IMG/VR virus record: IMGVR_UViG_3300027833_000013
Location: 1 to 64,000 of that record
Direction: 5' to 3' (one strand)
Origin: a virus
Length of the DNA stretch: 64,000 nt
Each line of letters begins with the position of its first letter. Within the stretch, counting starts at the first letter, position 1. The translations under genes and the position numbers were made by a program. Below, piece after piece: positions 17,350 to 24,998 of this stretch. A model generated the notes under the pieces. The model was not told where the DNA came from and made no database searches. It was given only the letters and a program-made list of their open reading frames with translations.

Positions 17350-17378
17350 AGTATATAACTTTTCTGCGGTAATGTCAA
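17350..17378 (-). promoter_or_regulatory. Consensus sigma70-type promoter, leaderless geometry
   Basis: TTGACA (17378-17373), 17-nt spacer, TATACT (17355-17350), then GTAACA and the ATG at 17343. It sits directly after the gp13 stop and makes the dioxygenase-dioxygenase-gp1 unit independently transcribed. Confidence 0.85.
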
Positions 17379-17396
17379 GTGGTTTTTTGGATTAAT

Positions 17397-18155
17397 TTAT
17401 CCTATAGTAAATCCGTAGCCAGTGCCGCCTGCAACAGCCATTGAAACTTCGTTTTCAAGTTTTTCCATTTCGGCTTGTGCTTCAGCTTTTAGTGTGTCAC
17501 CGTTTAGCTGTGAACCGCCTTGTGGGCCTGCAATAGTAGCAAATTTGCTTCTTGCTTCGCCTAACATAAATTTACAAGTAGCAAGGGTATAACTTTTAAT
17601 CCAATCAATTGCTAGATAATCAGCAAACAACGATTCGTCTGGACGATAGTTATAACAATATAACATTAATGTTTGTTCAGCCCGTGGGCGCTGTAATATT
17701 GTTAATTGCTTACTAACATTGTTCCAATTAAACTCGATAAAGCTACCAAACATTCTTCCTACTAATTCTTGGTATTGGCTAAACATGTCATACGTTGCAA
17801 GTCCGCCCATGTTTGAGCCTGACAACAAGTAAGTGTTAGTGTACGCTAAATTAAATGGTTCAAAAATACTGCCGCCGTCTCCGCCGCCAGATCTTGACCC
17901 TACACTTCGTTTGAATATAGTTCTAACTTCCATTACTTCCTGTGGCAATGTATATGTATTTTGATCTATAATAGTTGGCAAAAACAAGTACGACTCTTCT
18001 GCTGAATGGTCGCTTCTCTGACGATATCTAGTAAGTGCCTTTTGTAATGCCGTTTCGTAATGGATAGGATCTAATTCAACGTCTATCATTCCGCCACCTA
18101 GCATAGCATATACGTAGTCAAAAATTTCTTGTTTTTTAGTTGTTGTGTTTGCCAT
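17397..18155 (-). CDS. 13: Neck protein gp13
   Basis: 252 aa similar to the T4-type gp13 head-completion/neck protein, which with gp14 closes the portal and forms the tail attachment site. Characteristic stretches are EIFDYVYAMLGGGMIDVELD at the N-terminus, ALTRYRQRSDHSAEESYLF, and LAIDWIKSYTLATCKFMLGEARSKF near residue 185. It has a late promoter (GATAAATACTATT) with GGAG before its ATG. Its partner gp14 is transcribed divergently from the same promoter region. Confidence 0.85.
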   Translation of the reverse strand: MANTTTKKQEIFDYVYAMLGGGMIDVELDPIHYETALQKALTRYRQRSDHSAEESYLFLPTIIDQNTYTLPQEVMEVRTIFKRSVGSRSGGGDGGSIFEPFNLAYTNTYLLSGSNMGGLATYDMFSQYQELVGRMFGSFIEFNWNNVSKQLTILQRPRAEQTLMLYCYNYRPDESLFADYLAIDWIKSYTLATCKFMLGEARSKFATIAGPQGGSQLNGDTLKAEAQAEMEKLENEVSMAVAGGTGYGFTIG

Positions 18156-18172
18156 TTAAGTATCTCCAATAG

Positions 18173-18204
18173 TATTTATCGTTACGATCATTTAACGATA
18201 AATA
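18173..18204. promoter_or_regulatory. Divergent late promoter pair in a perfect inverted repeat
   Basis: TATTTATCGTTA (18173-18184) and TAACGATAAATA (18193-18204) are perfect 12-bp inverted copies around an 8-nt centre. Each arm contains one GATAAATA late element, the minus one for gp13 and the plus one for gp14. The two neck genes are thus controlled from one symmetrical site. Confidence 0.8.
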
Positions 18205-18209
18205 TGTGT

Positions 18210-19370
18210 ATGCCAAGAATAAGTTTATATAGACCAGAAAAGGGCAAGGATTACACGTTTTTAGATAAGCAGATCCTTGAGATGTTTACAGTCGGAGGAA
18301 CTGATGTGTTCATTCACAAGTACCTTGGTCCTGCAAACACAGACACAGTTGATGCAACTGCTGACCAACCTAATTATACAGGAGGTGTTGCAACAACTAA
18401 CATACAGGACATGCTGTTTCTAGAAAACAGAGATCGAAAGTATGACACGTCTATTTACGAAATGCGTGGAATTTATAGTGTACAAGACATAGATTTTGAT
18501 TTATCACAGTTTGGGTTATTTTTGCAAAATGATACACTAATGATGACTGTGCATATTAATAGTAGTGTAAAAACTATTGGGCGAAAACTTATGTCAGGCG
18601 ATGTAGTTGAATTACCTCATCTTAAAGATGAATATGCCCTTGATGATGCAACTGTAGCACTAAAAAGATTTTATGTTATTGAAGATGTTAACAGAGCTGC
18701 CGAAGGATTTAGTCCTACTTGGTATCCGCATCTATATAGACTTAAACTAAAACAAATAGTAGACAGTCAAGAATTTAAAGAAATTTTAGATCAGCCAGCA
18801 GAAGAAGGTTCTGATACAACACTACGGGATTTATTATCAACTTACGAAACAGAAATGCAAATTAATAATGCAGTAGTTGCACAAGCCGAATCAGATGCCG
18901 CTAAGAGTGGGTTTGATATTAGTCATTATTATACATTAGCTACTAATGCTGACGGTACAGTTGCATTACAAACTGCTGACGAAACAGATTTAGATGCAAG
19001 TAGTATTAGCATCGGTGCAGATGAAATTGCTGACAGGCCGTCTAGAGATGGATATCAGGGATATTTATTAGGTACAGGCGAATCACCTAACGGTGCCGCA
19101 TTTGGACAAGGGTTAAGTTTTCCACCATCGAGAGAAGACGGCGACTATTTTTTAAGGACTGACATGATGCCAAAGCGTTTATTTAAGTATGACGGAACAC
19201 GTTGGCTTAAAGTACAAGACGATGTGCGTGTTACACTATCTAATACAAATACACGCAACACACAAAAAGGTACGTTTGTTAACAATACCGCTACAAGTCA
19301 AATTGGCGGGGAAACTGTAACAGAGCGTCAAGGCTTATCAAAAGCACTTAGACCAAAGGCGGATAACTAA
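18210..19370 (+). CDS. 14: Neck protein gp14
   Basis: About 386 aa beginning MPRISLYRPEKGKDYTFLD. Marine T4-like gp14 proteins share VGGTDVFIHKYLGP, IQDMLFLENRDRKYD and TVHINSSVKTIGRKLMSGDVV, all present; T4 gp14 has the same order of blocks. It caps the portal together with gp13. The C-terminal 130 residues are low-complexity and include FKYDGTRWLKVQDD. An in-frame ATG also exists at 18204. I prefer 18210 because it is the predicted +1 of the late promoter and there is no Shine-Dalgarno for either. The next gene starts by TAATG overlap. Confidence 0.83.
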   Translation: MPRISLYRPEKGKDYTFLDKQILEMFTVGGTDVFIHKYLGPANTDTVDATADQPNYTGGVATTNIQDMLFLENRDRKYDTSIYEMRGIYSVQDIDFDLSQFGLFLQNDTLMMTVHINSSVKTIGRKLMSGDVVELPHLKDEYALDDATVALKRFYVIEDVNRAAEGFSPTWYPHLYRLKLKQIVDSQEFKEILDQPAEEGSDTTLRDLLSTYETEMQINNAVVAQAESDAAKSGFDISHYYTLATNADGTVALQTADETDLDASSISIGADEIADRPSRDGYQGYLLGTGESPNGAAFGQGLSFPPSREDGDYFLRTDMMPKRLFKYDGTRWLKVQDDVRVTLSNTNTRNTQKGTFVNNTATSQIGGETVTERQGLSKALRPKADN

Positions 19371-20812
19371 TGTCTCAACACTTTTATGACGGCCAAGTAA
19401 GACGATATATTACCCAGATGGTAAGAATGATGAGTAATTTTTCTTATAAAGATGGCAATGGCACAGAAGTAGTTGTGCCTGTATTATATGGTGACTTGAC
19501 TAGACAAGTAGCAAGTATTATTAAAGGTAATTCTGAAAATAAAATACCAAGTGCTCCGAGAATGGCTGTATATATTACAGCATTAGCAATTGACAGAGAC
19601 CGTACTAGTGATGCAAGTTATGTAAGTAAAGTTAATGTTAGAGAAAAAGCATACGACGAAACTGGTAACGAGTATTTAAATTACGAAGGAAAGAATTATA
19701 CAGTTGAACGATTAATGCCAACACCATATACACTTACAGTTAATGTGGATATTTGGACAACAAATACTGATCAAAAGTTACAATTACTTGAACAAATTTT
19801 AATGTTGTTTAATCCTAGTTTAGAAATACAAACAACAGATAATTATATCGACTGGACTAGCTTAACTACTGTTACACTTGACAATGTAAACTTTAGTTCT
19901 AGAGGTATTCCTGTAGGCATTGACGATCAGATTGACGTTGCTACACTAACATTTACTTCACCGATATATATTAGTCCTCCAGTTAAAGTTAAGCGCCTTG
20001 GTGTAATTACAAATATTATTACTAGTATATTTGACGAATCACAAGGCACTGTAGAATTAGGATTATCTGCTCCTATTATTAATGCATTTGATGATGCAAG
20101 TGTGCCCGGTGCTGTTGATAAAAACGGTAGTAGGATTGCAGAAACTACAAACACTAAAATTGCAGTTACTACTAATTACCAAGGGTATGACGCATATGTA
20201 GATGGCACAGTTGTTAAACTATTAGACAAAGGTATAATTGGACAAACTAGCTGGCGGAATGTATTAGACTCGCATCCAGGACAATACCAAGATGGTATTA
20301 GTAGAATATATCTTAACAAACTTGACACTGATACATCCATTACAGGAACTTTTGCATTAAATCCATTAGATGAAACTCAAATTGTTGTTGATTGGGATAC
20401 TGATACATTCCCAGCAAATACAGTAATAACTAGTGCTGACAGGGCTTCAGGTTCGTTAACATCTATTGATTATATTATTGATCCTACTAAGACGTTCCCT
20501 GCTAGTAAACAACAAGGTACTAGAGTGCTACTCCTTGGAGCAATAGGCGATGCATCTAATACAGATGGTGCTGATGCTTGGAAAAACTATGATAATACCG
20601 ATTTAGTTGCTAGTGAAAACGATATTATCGAATGGAGCGGAACTTCTTGGAGTGTAATATGGGATGCCTCTGCAACTGTTAATAAAACTACAATAACATA
20701 TACTACTAACTTGAACACAGGTGTGCAATACCGATGGAACGGTGAAGACTGGCTTCTAAGTGTCGAGGGACAGTATCCACAAGGTACTTGGAGAGTTGCA
20801 CTAAACGGATAA
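19370..20812 (+). CDS. 15: Tail completion/sheath stabiliser gp15
   Basis: 480 aa. The first 230 residues follow the T4 gp15 pattern (HFYDGQVRRYITQMVRMMSN, a conserved PTPYTLTVNVDIWT segment, and LEQILMLFNPSL), a protein that forms the terminal ring of the tail and joins it to the neck. The remaining 250 residues are a Thr/Asp-rich extension, absent from T4 gp15 (272 aa), with WKNYDNTD and YRWNGEDWL-type beta modules resembling those in the sheath. It is co-transcribed with gp14. Confidence 0.8.
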   Translation: MSQHFYDGQVRRYITQMVRMMSNFSYKDGNGTEVVVPVLYGDLTRQVASIIKGNSENKIPSAPRMAVYITALAIDRDRTSDASYVSKVNVREKAYDETGNEYLNYEGKNYTVERLMPTPYTLTVNVDIWTTNTDQKLQLLEQILMLFNPSLEIQTTDNYIDWTSLTTVTLDNVNFSSRGIPVGIDDQIDVATLTFTSPIYISPPVKVKRLGVITNIITSIFDESQGTVELGLSAPIINAFDDASVPGAVDKNGSRIAETTNTKIAVTTNYQGYDAYVDGTVVKLLDKGIIGQTSWRNVLDSHPGQYQDGISRIYLNKLDTDTSITGTFALNPLDETQIVVDWDTDTFPANTVITSADRASGSLTSIDYIIDPTKTFPASKQQGTRVLLLGAIGDASNTDGADAWKNYDNTDLVASENDIIEWSGTSWSVIWDASATVNKTTITYTTNLNTGVQYRWNGEDWLLSVEGQYPQGTWRVALNG

Positions 20813-20820
20813 CTATTTTT

Positions 20821-21261
20821 ATGAAAGAAATAGTCTGTAGCGGTGCATTATTCTATAGTTTAAAAACAAAAAGATTTCTCTTTTTGCATCGGTCTAATGG
20901 TAAGCATAATAATTTATGGGGATTAGTCGGCGGCACTAACGAGGGTGCTGAAACACCTTGGGAAGGCTTACAACGAGAAATCTCTGAAGAAATAGGTACG
21001 CTGCCACCTATTACTAAAACAATGCCTCTCGAAACATTTGTATCCACCGACAGTAAATTTTCCTTTCATACATATCTATGTGTAATTGAGGAGGAGTTTA
21101 TACCTGATCTTAATACAGAACACGACGGCTATGCTTGGGTAAGTTTTAGTAAGTGGCCAAAACCATTGCACCACGGATTGCGCAACACCCTTCAAAGTAA
21201 AATTAGTTTAAACAAGCTAGAAACTGTATTTAAAGTTATTGATTTACTTGACAAATCTTAA
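20821..21261 (+). CDS. Nudix hydrolase
   Basis: 146 aa with an exact Nudix box: G-x5-E-x7-REISEEIGT (GTNEGAETPWEGLQ leading in, about residues 41-63). Nudix enzymes cleave nucleoside diphosphates linked to another group; substrates range from oxidised dNTPs and NDP-sugars to RNA caps, and sequence alone does not decide. The start is 8 nt after gp15 with no evident ribosome site, so it is likely coupled to gp15. Its 3' end contains the promoter of the next operon. Confidence 0.87.
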   Translation: MKEIVCSGALFYSLKTKRFLFLHRSNGKHNNLWGLVGGTNEGAETPWEGLQREISEEIGTLPPITKTMPLETFVSTDSKFSFHTYLCVIEEEFIPDLNTEHDGYAWVSFSKWPKPLHHGLRNTLQSKISLNKLETVFKVIDLLDKS

Positions 21262-21276
21262 CTAATCAAGTATAAT
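21248..21276 (+). promoter_or_regulatory. Perfect consensus sigma70 promoter of the heptose operon
   Basis: TTGACA (21248-21253), 17-nt spacer, TATAAT (21271-21276): a perfect match in both boxes and spacing. Only AACACT separates it from the ATG at 21283, so +1 should be the start codon itself. Confidence 0.92.
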
Positions 21277-21282
21277 AACACT

Positions 21283-22422
21283 ATGAAAGTATTAGTTCTC
21301 GGCGATGTAATAATCGACAAATATATTTACGGCACTTCAGAACGTTTAAGTCCTGAGGCTCCTGTTCCTGTGGTTAAATATCAACGCGAAGTTGAAACAC
21401 TAGGTGGTGCCGGGCTTGTACATAAAAATTTGCTTAGTTTAGGGGTTGATTCTACACTATTTGAAACTGAACAACTTAGCAGTATTAAAACTAGAGTAAT
21501 TTGTGACGGACATTACGTCACACGTATTGACGATGATAAACATGCAGACAGTACATCAGTATTAGAAACTATAGAATTACATGACTTTTCAGAATATGAG
21601 TATGTAATACTAAGTGATTATAATAAAGGTGTGTTAGACGAGTCACTTGAAATTATCGAACACATTAACAAATTTAATTGTAAAATAATTGTAGATCCTA
21701 AAGAACATGCAAATCAGTATAAAGACGCATGGTTAATAAAACCTAACAACAGCGAATTTACTAAGTTTGGATTTAATGATTGGCAAGGTAATATTATTAC
21801 AACCAATGCAGGCGGCAATGTAACTGCTACAATAGATAATACAGAATACAATATTCCAGTTGAGGCTGTAGAAGTAAGTGATGTCACCGGTGCAGGAGAT
21901 TGTTTCCTAGCCGCATTTGTGTATGGCCTAACAAAGCAATACACCTACAAGCATTGTTTAGAACTTGCTATCAAAGGATCTAGAGAAGCAGTTAAGCATG
22001 TAGGCACATACACACTTACAGTAACCGATATCGAAGATACTATTGTGTTTACTAATGGTGTATTTGATATATTACATATCGGACACTTAAAGCTTCTTAG
22101 CCATGCCAAAACACTAGGTAATCGCTTAGTAGTGGGCATTAATAGCGATTCCAGTGTTAAGCGATTAAAAGGTGATTTAAGACCCATTAACGGACAAGAC
22201 ACCCGCAAGGAAAGCCTGTTAATGCTTGGTTTTGTAGACGAGGTAATAGTGTTTGACGAAGACACTCCGTTAGAAACAATCACCAAATTAGAGCCATATA
22301 TTATAGTTAAAGGCGGTGACTATATTCCGTCTACTGTTGTAGGAAACGAACTAGCCAAAGTGGTTATATTTCCTACAATCGAAGGTCACAGTACTACACA
22401 AATAATAGAAGCAAGTAAATGA
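21283..22422 (+). CDS. hldE: HldE-like heptose-7-phosphate kinase/heptose-1-phosphate adenylyltransferase
   Basis: 379-aa fusion. The N-terminal PfkB-type kinase begins GDVIIDKYIYGTSERLSPEAP (residues 7-26), as in bacterial HldE, and ends with the PfkB signature DVTGAGDC (200-207), D206 being the expected catalytic base. The C-terminal nucleotidyltransferase has TNGVFDILHIGH (258-268, HxGH motif), SVKRLKGDLRP, VKGGDY and a STTQII end matching HldE. The pair converts D-glycero-D-manno-heptose-7-P to the 1,7-bisphosphate and, after dephosphorylation, to ADP-D,D-heptose. The kinase half is about 245 residues against about 318 in E. coli HldE, so it is compact and activity should be tested. It is the first gene of an overlapping operon, with a predicted leaderless start. 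Confidence 0.9.
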   Translation: MKVLVLGDVIIDKYIYGTSERLSPEAPVPVVKYQREVETLGGAGLVHKNLLSLGVDSTLFETEQLSSIKTRVICDGHYVTRIDDDKHADSTSVLETIELHDFSEYEYVILSDYNKGVLDESLEIIEHINKFNCKIIVDPKEHANQYKDAWLIKPNNSEFTKFGFNDWQGNIITTNAGGNVTATIDNTEYNIPVEAVEVSDVTGAGDCFLAAFVYGLTKQYTYKHCLELAIKGSREAVKHVGTYTLTVTDIEDTIVFTNGVFDILHIGHLKLLSHAKTLGNRLVVGINSDSSVKRLKGDLRPINGQDTRKESLLMLGFVDEVIVFDEDTPLETITKLEPYIIVKGGDYIPSTVVGNELAKVVIFPTIEGHSTTQIIEASK

Positions 22423-22967
22423 AAATTATAGATAACGCATTAAACAAAGAACAATTTAACGAACTTACAAACGTCATGTTAGGTCCGCAATTTCCGTGGC
22501 ATTATACTGATGCAGTTGTTGCTGAAAAAGCATTTGATACAGAAAAATATCAAATCCAATTTGTACATCAATTACACGAAAACATGGGGCCAACTACAGA
22601 TATGGATACGTTTAATCTTATGTGGAGGTTCTTTGAACTACTCCAGCCTTTACAGTTAATTAGAATAAAAGCAAACTTGCTACCAGTTGCTGATAAGATA
22701 ATAGAACACGGATATCACGTAGATACTATTGTGCCTGGTGCACTAACTGCTATATTTTATTTAAATAGTAATAACGGTGAAACTAGATTTGAAGGTCACC
22801 GTGACGTAGTAGAAAGTAAAGCAAACAGACTTGTAATCTTTCCCGCTACTTGGAAACATACTGGTACAACATGCACTGATTCGAAAACACGGTGTGTGAT
22901 TAACTTTAACTATATTCCGTATCCAGGAAAAGACTTTAAGCTATTAGAATTAGAGGAGAAATTATGA
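22419..22967 (+). CDS. 2OG-Fe(II) oxygenase-like protein in the heptose operon
   Basis: 182 aa. HxD in EHGYHVDT, then a beta strand with ALTAIFYLNSNNGETRFEG typical of prolyl-4-hydroxylase-like phage enzymes, the distal His in FPATWKHTG and Arg in SKTRCVINFNY. ATGA overlaps link it to hldE upstream and the aldolase downstream. The substrate is unknown; a sugar or protein hydroxylation linked to the operon is possible. Confidence 0.75.
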   Translation: MKIIDNALNKEQFNELTNVMLGPQFPWHYTDAVVAEKAFDTEKYQIQFVHQLHENMGPTTDMDTFNLMWRFFELLQPLQLIRIKANLLPVADKIIEHGYHVDTIVPGALTAIFYLNSNNGETRFEGHRDVVESKANRLVIFPATWKHTGTTCTDSKTRCVINFNYIPYPGKDFKLLELEEKL

Positions 22968-23755
22968 GATTTATAGCGGCAATGGACCACAGTGGTGGAT
23001 CAACAGGCGGCGTGTTAGAGCGTTACGAGCAAGCCTACACTGAAGAAAATAAAATGGATTTAGTTCATCAAATGCGATTGCGAATGATAAATTCTCCATT
23101 ATTTAACGGTGATAATATTTGGGCGGCAATACTTTATACAGATTCAATTAACCGTGGAATTGTGGAAATACTTAGAGATAAAGGTATCGAAAGTTATGTT
23201 AAAATTGATAATGGATGTGAAGAAGATGGCACACTAAAACCATTTGGTGTAGAAGCTATGATCGAGTTTGCACACGAGAACGATTGCACCGGTACTAAGA
23301 TGCGTAGTATTGTTACAAGTAGTGCGATGGTTAATCCTATATTAAAACAACAATTTGAAATGGCGCAAATGATTGCGCAAAATGGATTAACTCCTATTGT
23401 AGAGCCAGAGGTTCCGATAGATCATCCCGACAAGCGAGATATTGAAATATTACTACGTCATTCTATAGAACCTTACCTAGATGAGTTTACCGGACAAGTT
23501 ATTTTAAAACTTACTATACCCGATGAACAAAATTTATACCAAGAATTGTCACAACACGCAAACGTAAAGAAAGTAGTTGGACTTAGTGGCGGATATACAA
23601 CAACCCAAGCAGTAAGCAAACTTAGTCAACAATTAGACATGAGTGCAAGTTTTAGTCGTGCATTAAGTGAAGGCTTATATGCATCACAATCTGATTCAGA
23701 ATTTAATAAACGTATTAGTACCAATATTAAACGAATCGAAGGCGCTAGTTCATGA
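22964..23755 (+). CDS. Class I fructose-bisphosphate aldolase-like enzyme (FdaB type)
   Basis: 263 aa closely following bacterial class I aldolases of the Staphylococcus FdaB type. Active-site residues are all in place by motif: D8 (AAMDHSGGST), K80 (SYVKIDNG), K112 (TGTKMRS), E147/E149 (PIVEPEV), the Schiff-base lysine K182 (VILKLTIP), the phosphate-binding loop GLSGGYTT (206-213) and R232 (FSRAL). It should catalyse reversible aldol condensation of DHAP with an aldehyde; with erythrose-4-phosphate this makes sedoheptulose-1,7-bisphosphate, a possible route towards heptose. It is about 30 residues shorter at the N-terminus than FdaB. ATGA overlaps on both sides place it in the heptose operon. 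Confidence 0.87.
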   Translation: MRFIAAMDHSGGSTGGVLERYEQAYTEENKMDLVHQMRLRMINSPLFNGDNIWAAILYTDSINRGIVEILRDKGIESYVKIDNGCEEDGTLKPFGVEAMIEFAHENDCTGTKMRSIVTSSAMVNPILKQQFEMAQMIAQNGLTPIVEPEVPIDHPDKRDIEILLRHSIEPYLDEFTGQVILKLTIPDEQNLYQELSQHANVKKVVGLSGGYTTTQAVSKLSQQLDMSASFSRALSEGLYASQSDSEFNKRISTNIKRIEGASS

Positions 23756-24579
23756 AAATACTAATTACAGGAAGTGACGGGTTTATTGGGCAAAATCTTG
23801 TAACACATCTTATGAAGGAAGGTCACGGTGTTGCCAAATATGAGTATATTGAAAATGTAGTACCTGACTGTAGTCAATTTGATAAAGTTATACACATGGG
23901 TGCAATTAGTAGTACAACTGAAACTGATGTTGAAAAAGTAATGACACAGAATTTAGACTTTAGTACTAGGTTATTACAAGTATGTGACATGCAAGGTGTA
24001 GATTTAATTTACGCATCAAGTGCAAGTGTGTATGGGCCTACAGACCATTTTACCGAAGACGGAATACTATTACCACAAAGTCCATATGCTTGGAGCAAAT
24101 ACTTGTTTGACCGTGATGTACAAAAACTAGGATGGGGCGAGTATCAGTGTCGTGTTCAAGGATTACGATTCTTCAACGTGTATGGCGAACACGAAGATCA
24201 TAAAGGCTTTCAAATGAGTGTGTTCCATAAGTTTAAAGAACAAGCTATTGCAAATGGAAAAATACATCCATTTGCAGGTAGTGATGAAATATGCAGAGAC
24301 TTTGTATACGTAGGTGACATCTGTAAAATTATTTCTAAGATGTTAGATATTGACTCTAGTGGTATATGGAATGTAGGCACAGGAGAAGCAACTAGCTTCG
24401 GAAGTGTTGCTAAAAGTGTTGCTAAAAAGTACAATGCTACTATAGAAGAAATACCAATTCCTGATAGTGTTAAGAATCAGTATCAAAGTTTTACACAAAG
24501 TAATAATGATAAATTATTAAACACAATAGGTGAATTTAAATTCACTACACCCTTTGAATGGATTGAGGAGAAACTATAA
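23752..24579 (+). CDS. hldD: HldD-like ADP-heptose 6-epimerase
   Basis: 275-aa extended short-chain dehydrogenase. NAD(P)-binding loop GSDGFIGQNL (7-16), SSASVYG (89-95) and the catalytic YxxxK (Y112, K116). The stretch GLRFFNVYGEHEDHKG and the later SDEICRDFVYVGDIC, GIWNVGTGEATSF and YQSFTQSN match ADP-L-glycero-D-manno-heptose 6-epimerase (HldD) better than UDP-glucose epimerases. It would convert ADP-D,D-heptose to ADP-L,D-heptose, the LPS inner-core donor. Length is somewhat under E. coli HldD (310 aa). It starts by ATGA overlap with the aldolase. Confidence 0.87.
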   Translation: MKILITGSDGFIGQNLVTHLMKEGHGVAKYEYIENVVPDCSQFDKVIHMGAISSTTETDVEKVMTQNLDFSTRLLQVCDMQGVDLIYASSASVYGPTDHFTEDGILLPQSPYAWSKYLFDRDVQKLGWGEYQCRVQGLRFFNVYGEHEDHKGFQMSVFHKFKEQAIANGKIHPFAGSDEICRDFVYVGDICKIISKMLDIDSSGIWNVGTGEATSFGSVAKSVAKKYNATIEEIPIPDSVKNQYQSFTQSNNDKLLNTIGEFKFTTPFEWIEEKL

Positions 24580-24998
24580 TGACAGAACACCCTACAAGGC
24601 TTGAGGGCAAAGTAGACAAAGGCTGGGGATACGAAATCATCTGGGCAACCAATGACAAGTATTGCGGTAAAATTATGGTCTTTGAAAAGAAAGGCAACAA
24701 ATTTAGTATGCACTTCCACAAAGACAAAGACGAAACATGGTTTGTAAATACAGGAAGTTTTATTGTTAGGTGGTTAGACACTAAAACTGCTACATTGTTT
24801 ACACATACATTGACTGAGGGAATGACTTGGCACAATCCGCCATTGCGTCCGCATCAGCTAGAGGCACTAGAAGACGACAGTAGTATAACTGAGGTTAGTA
24901 CGCCCGACAGTGTTGAAGATAATTATAGAATTATTCCAGGCGACAGTCAAGCCGGTATGCATGAAGAAATAACAGGAAAGGTTATTACAGATGAGTAA
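24579..24998 (+). CDS. Cupin-fold protein, sugar-isomerase or epimerase-like
   Basis: 139-aa single-domain cupin. Motif 1 is exact: G-NKFSM-HFH-KDKD-E-TWFVNT-G (about residues 37-57), supplying two His and a Glu metal ligand, and the fourth ligand is the His in PPLRPHQLEAL. The opening KGWGYEIIW is common in cupins related to type II mannose-6-phosphate isomerase. It sits between hldD and gmhB, overlapping both (TAATG and 8 nt), so a role in sugar metabolism is likely. The operon lacks GmhA, and this protein could be an unrelated isomerase filling that step. That is speculation. Confidence 0.7.
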   Translation: MTEHPTRLEGKVDKGWGYEIIWATNDKYCGKIMVFEKKGNKFSMHFHKDKDETWFVNTGSFIVRWLDTKTATLFTHTLTEGMTWHNPPLRPHQLEALEDDSSITEVSTPDSVEDNYRIIPGDSQAGMHEEITGKVITDE

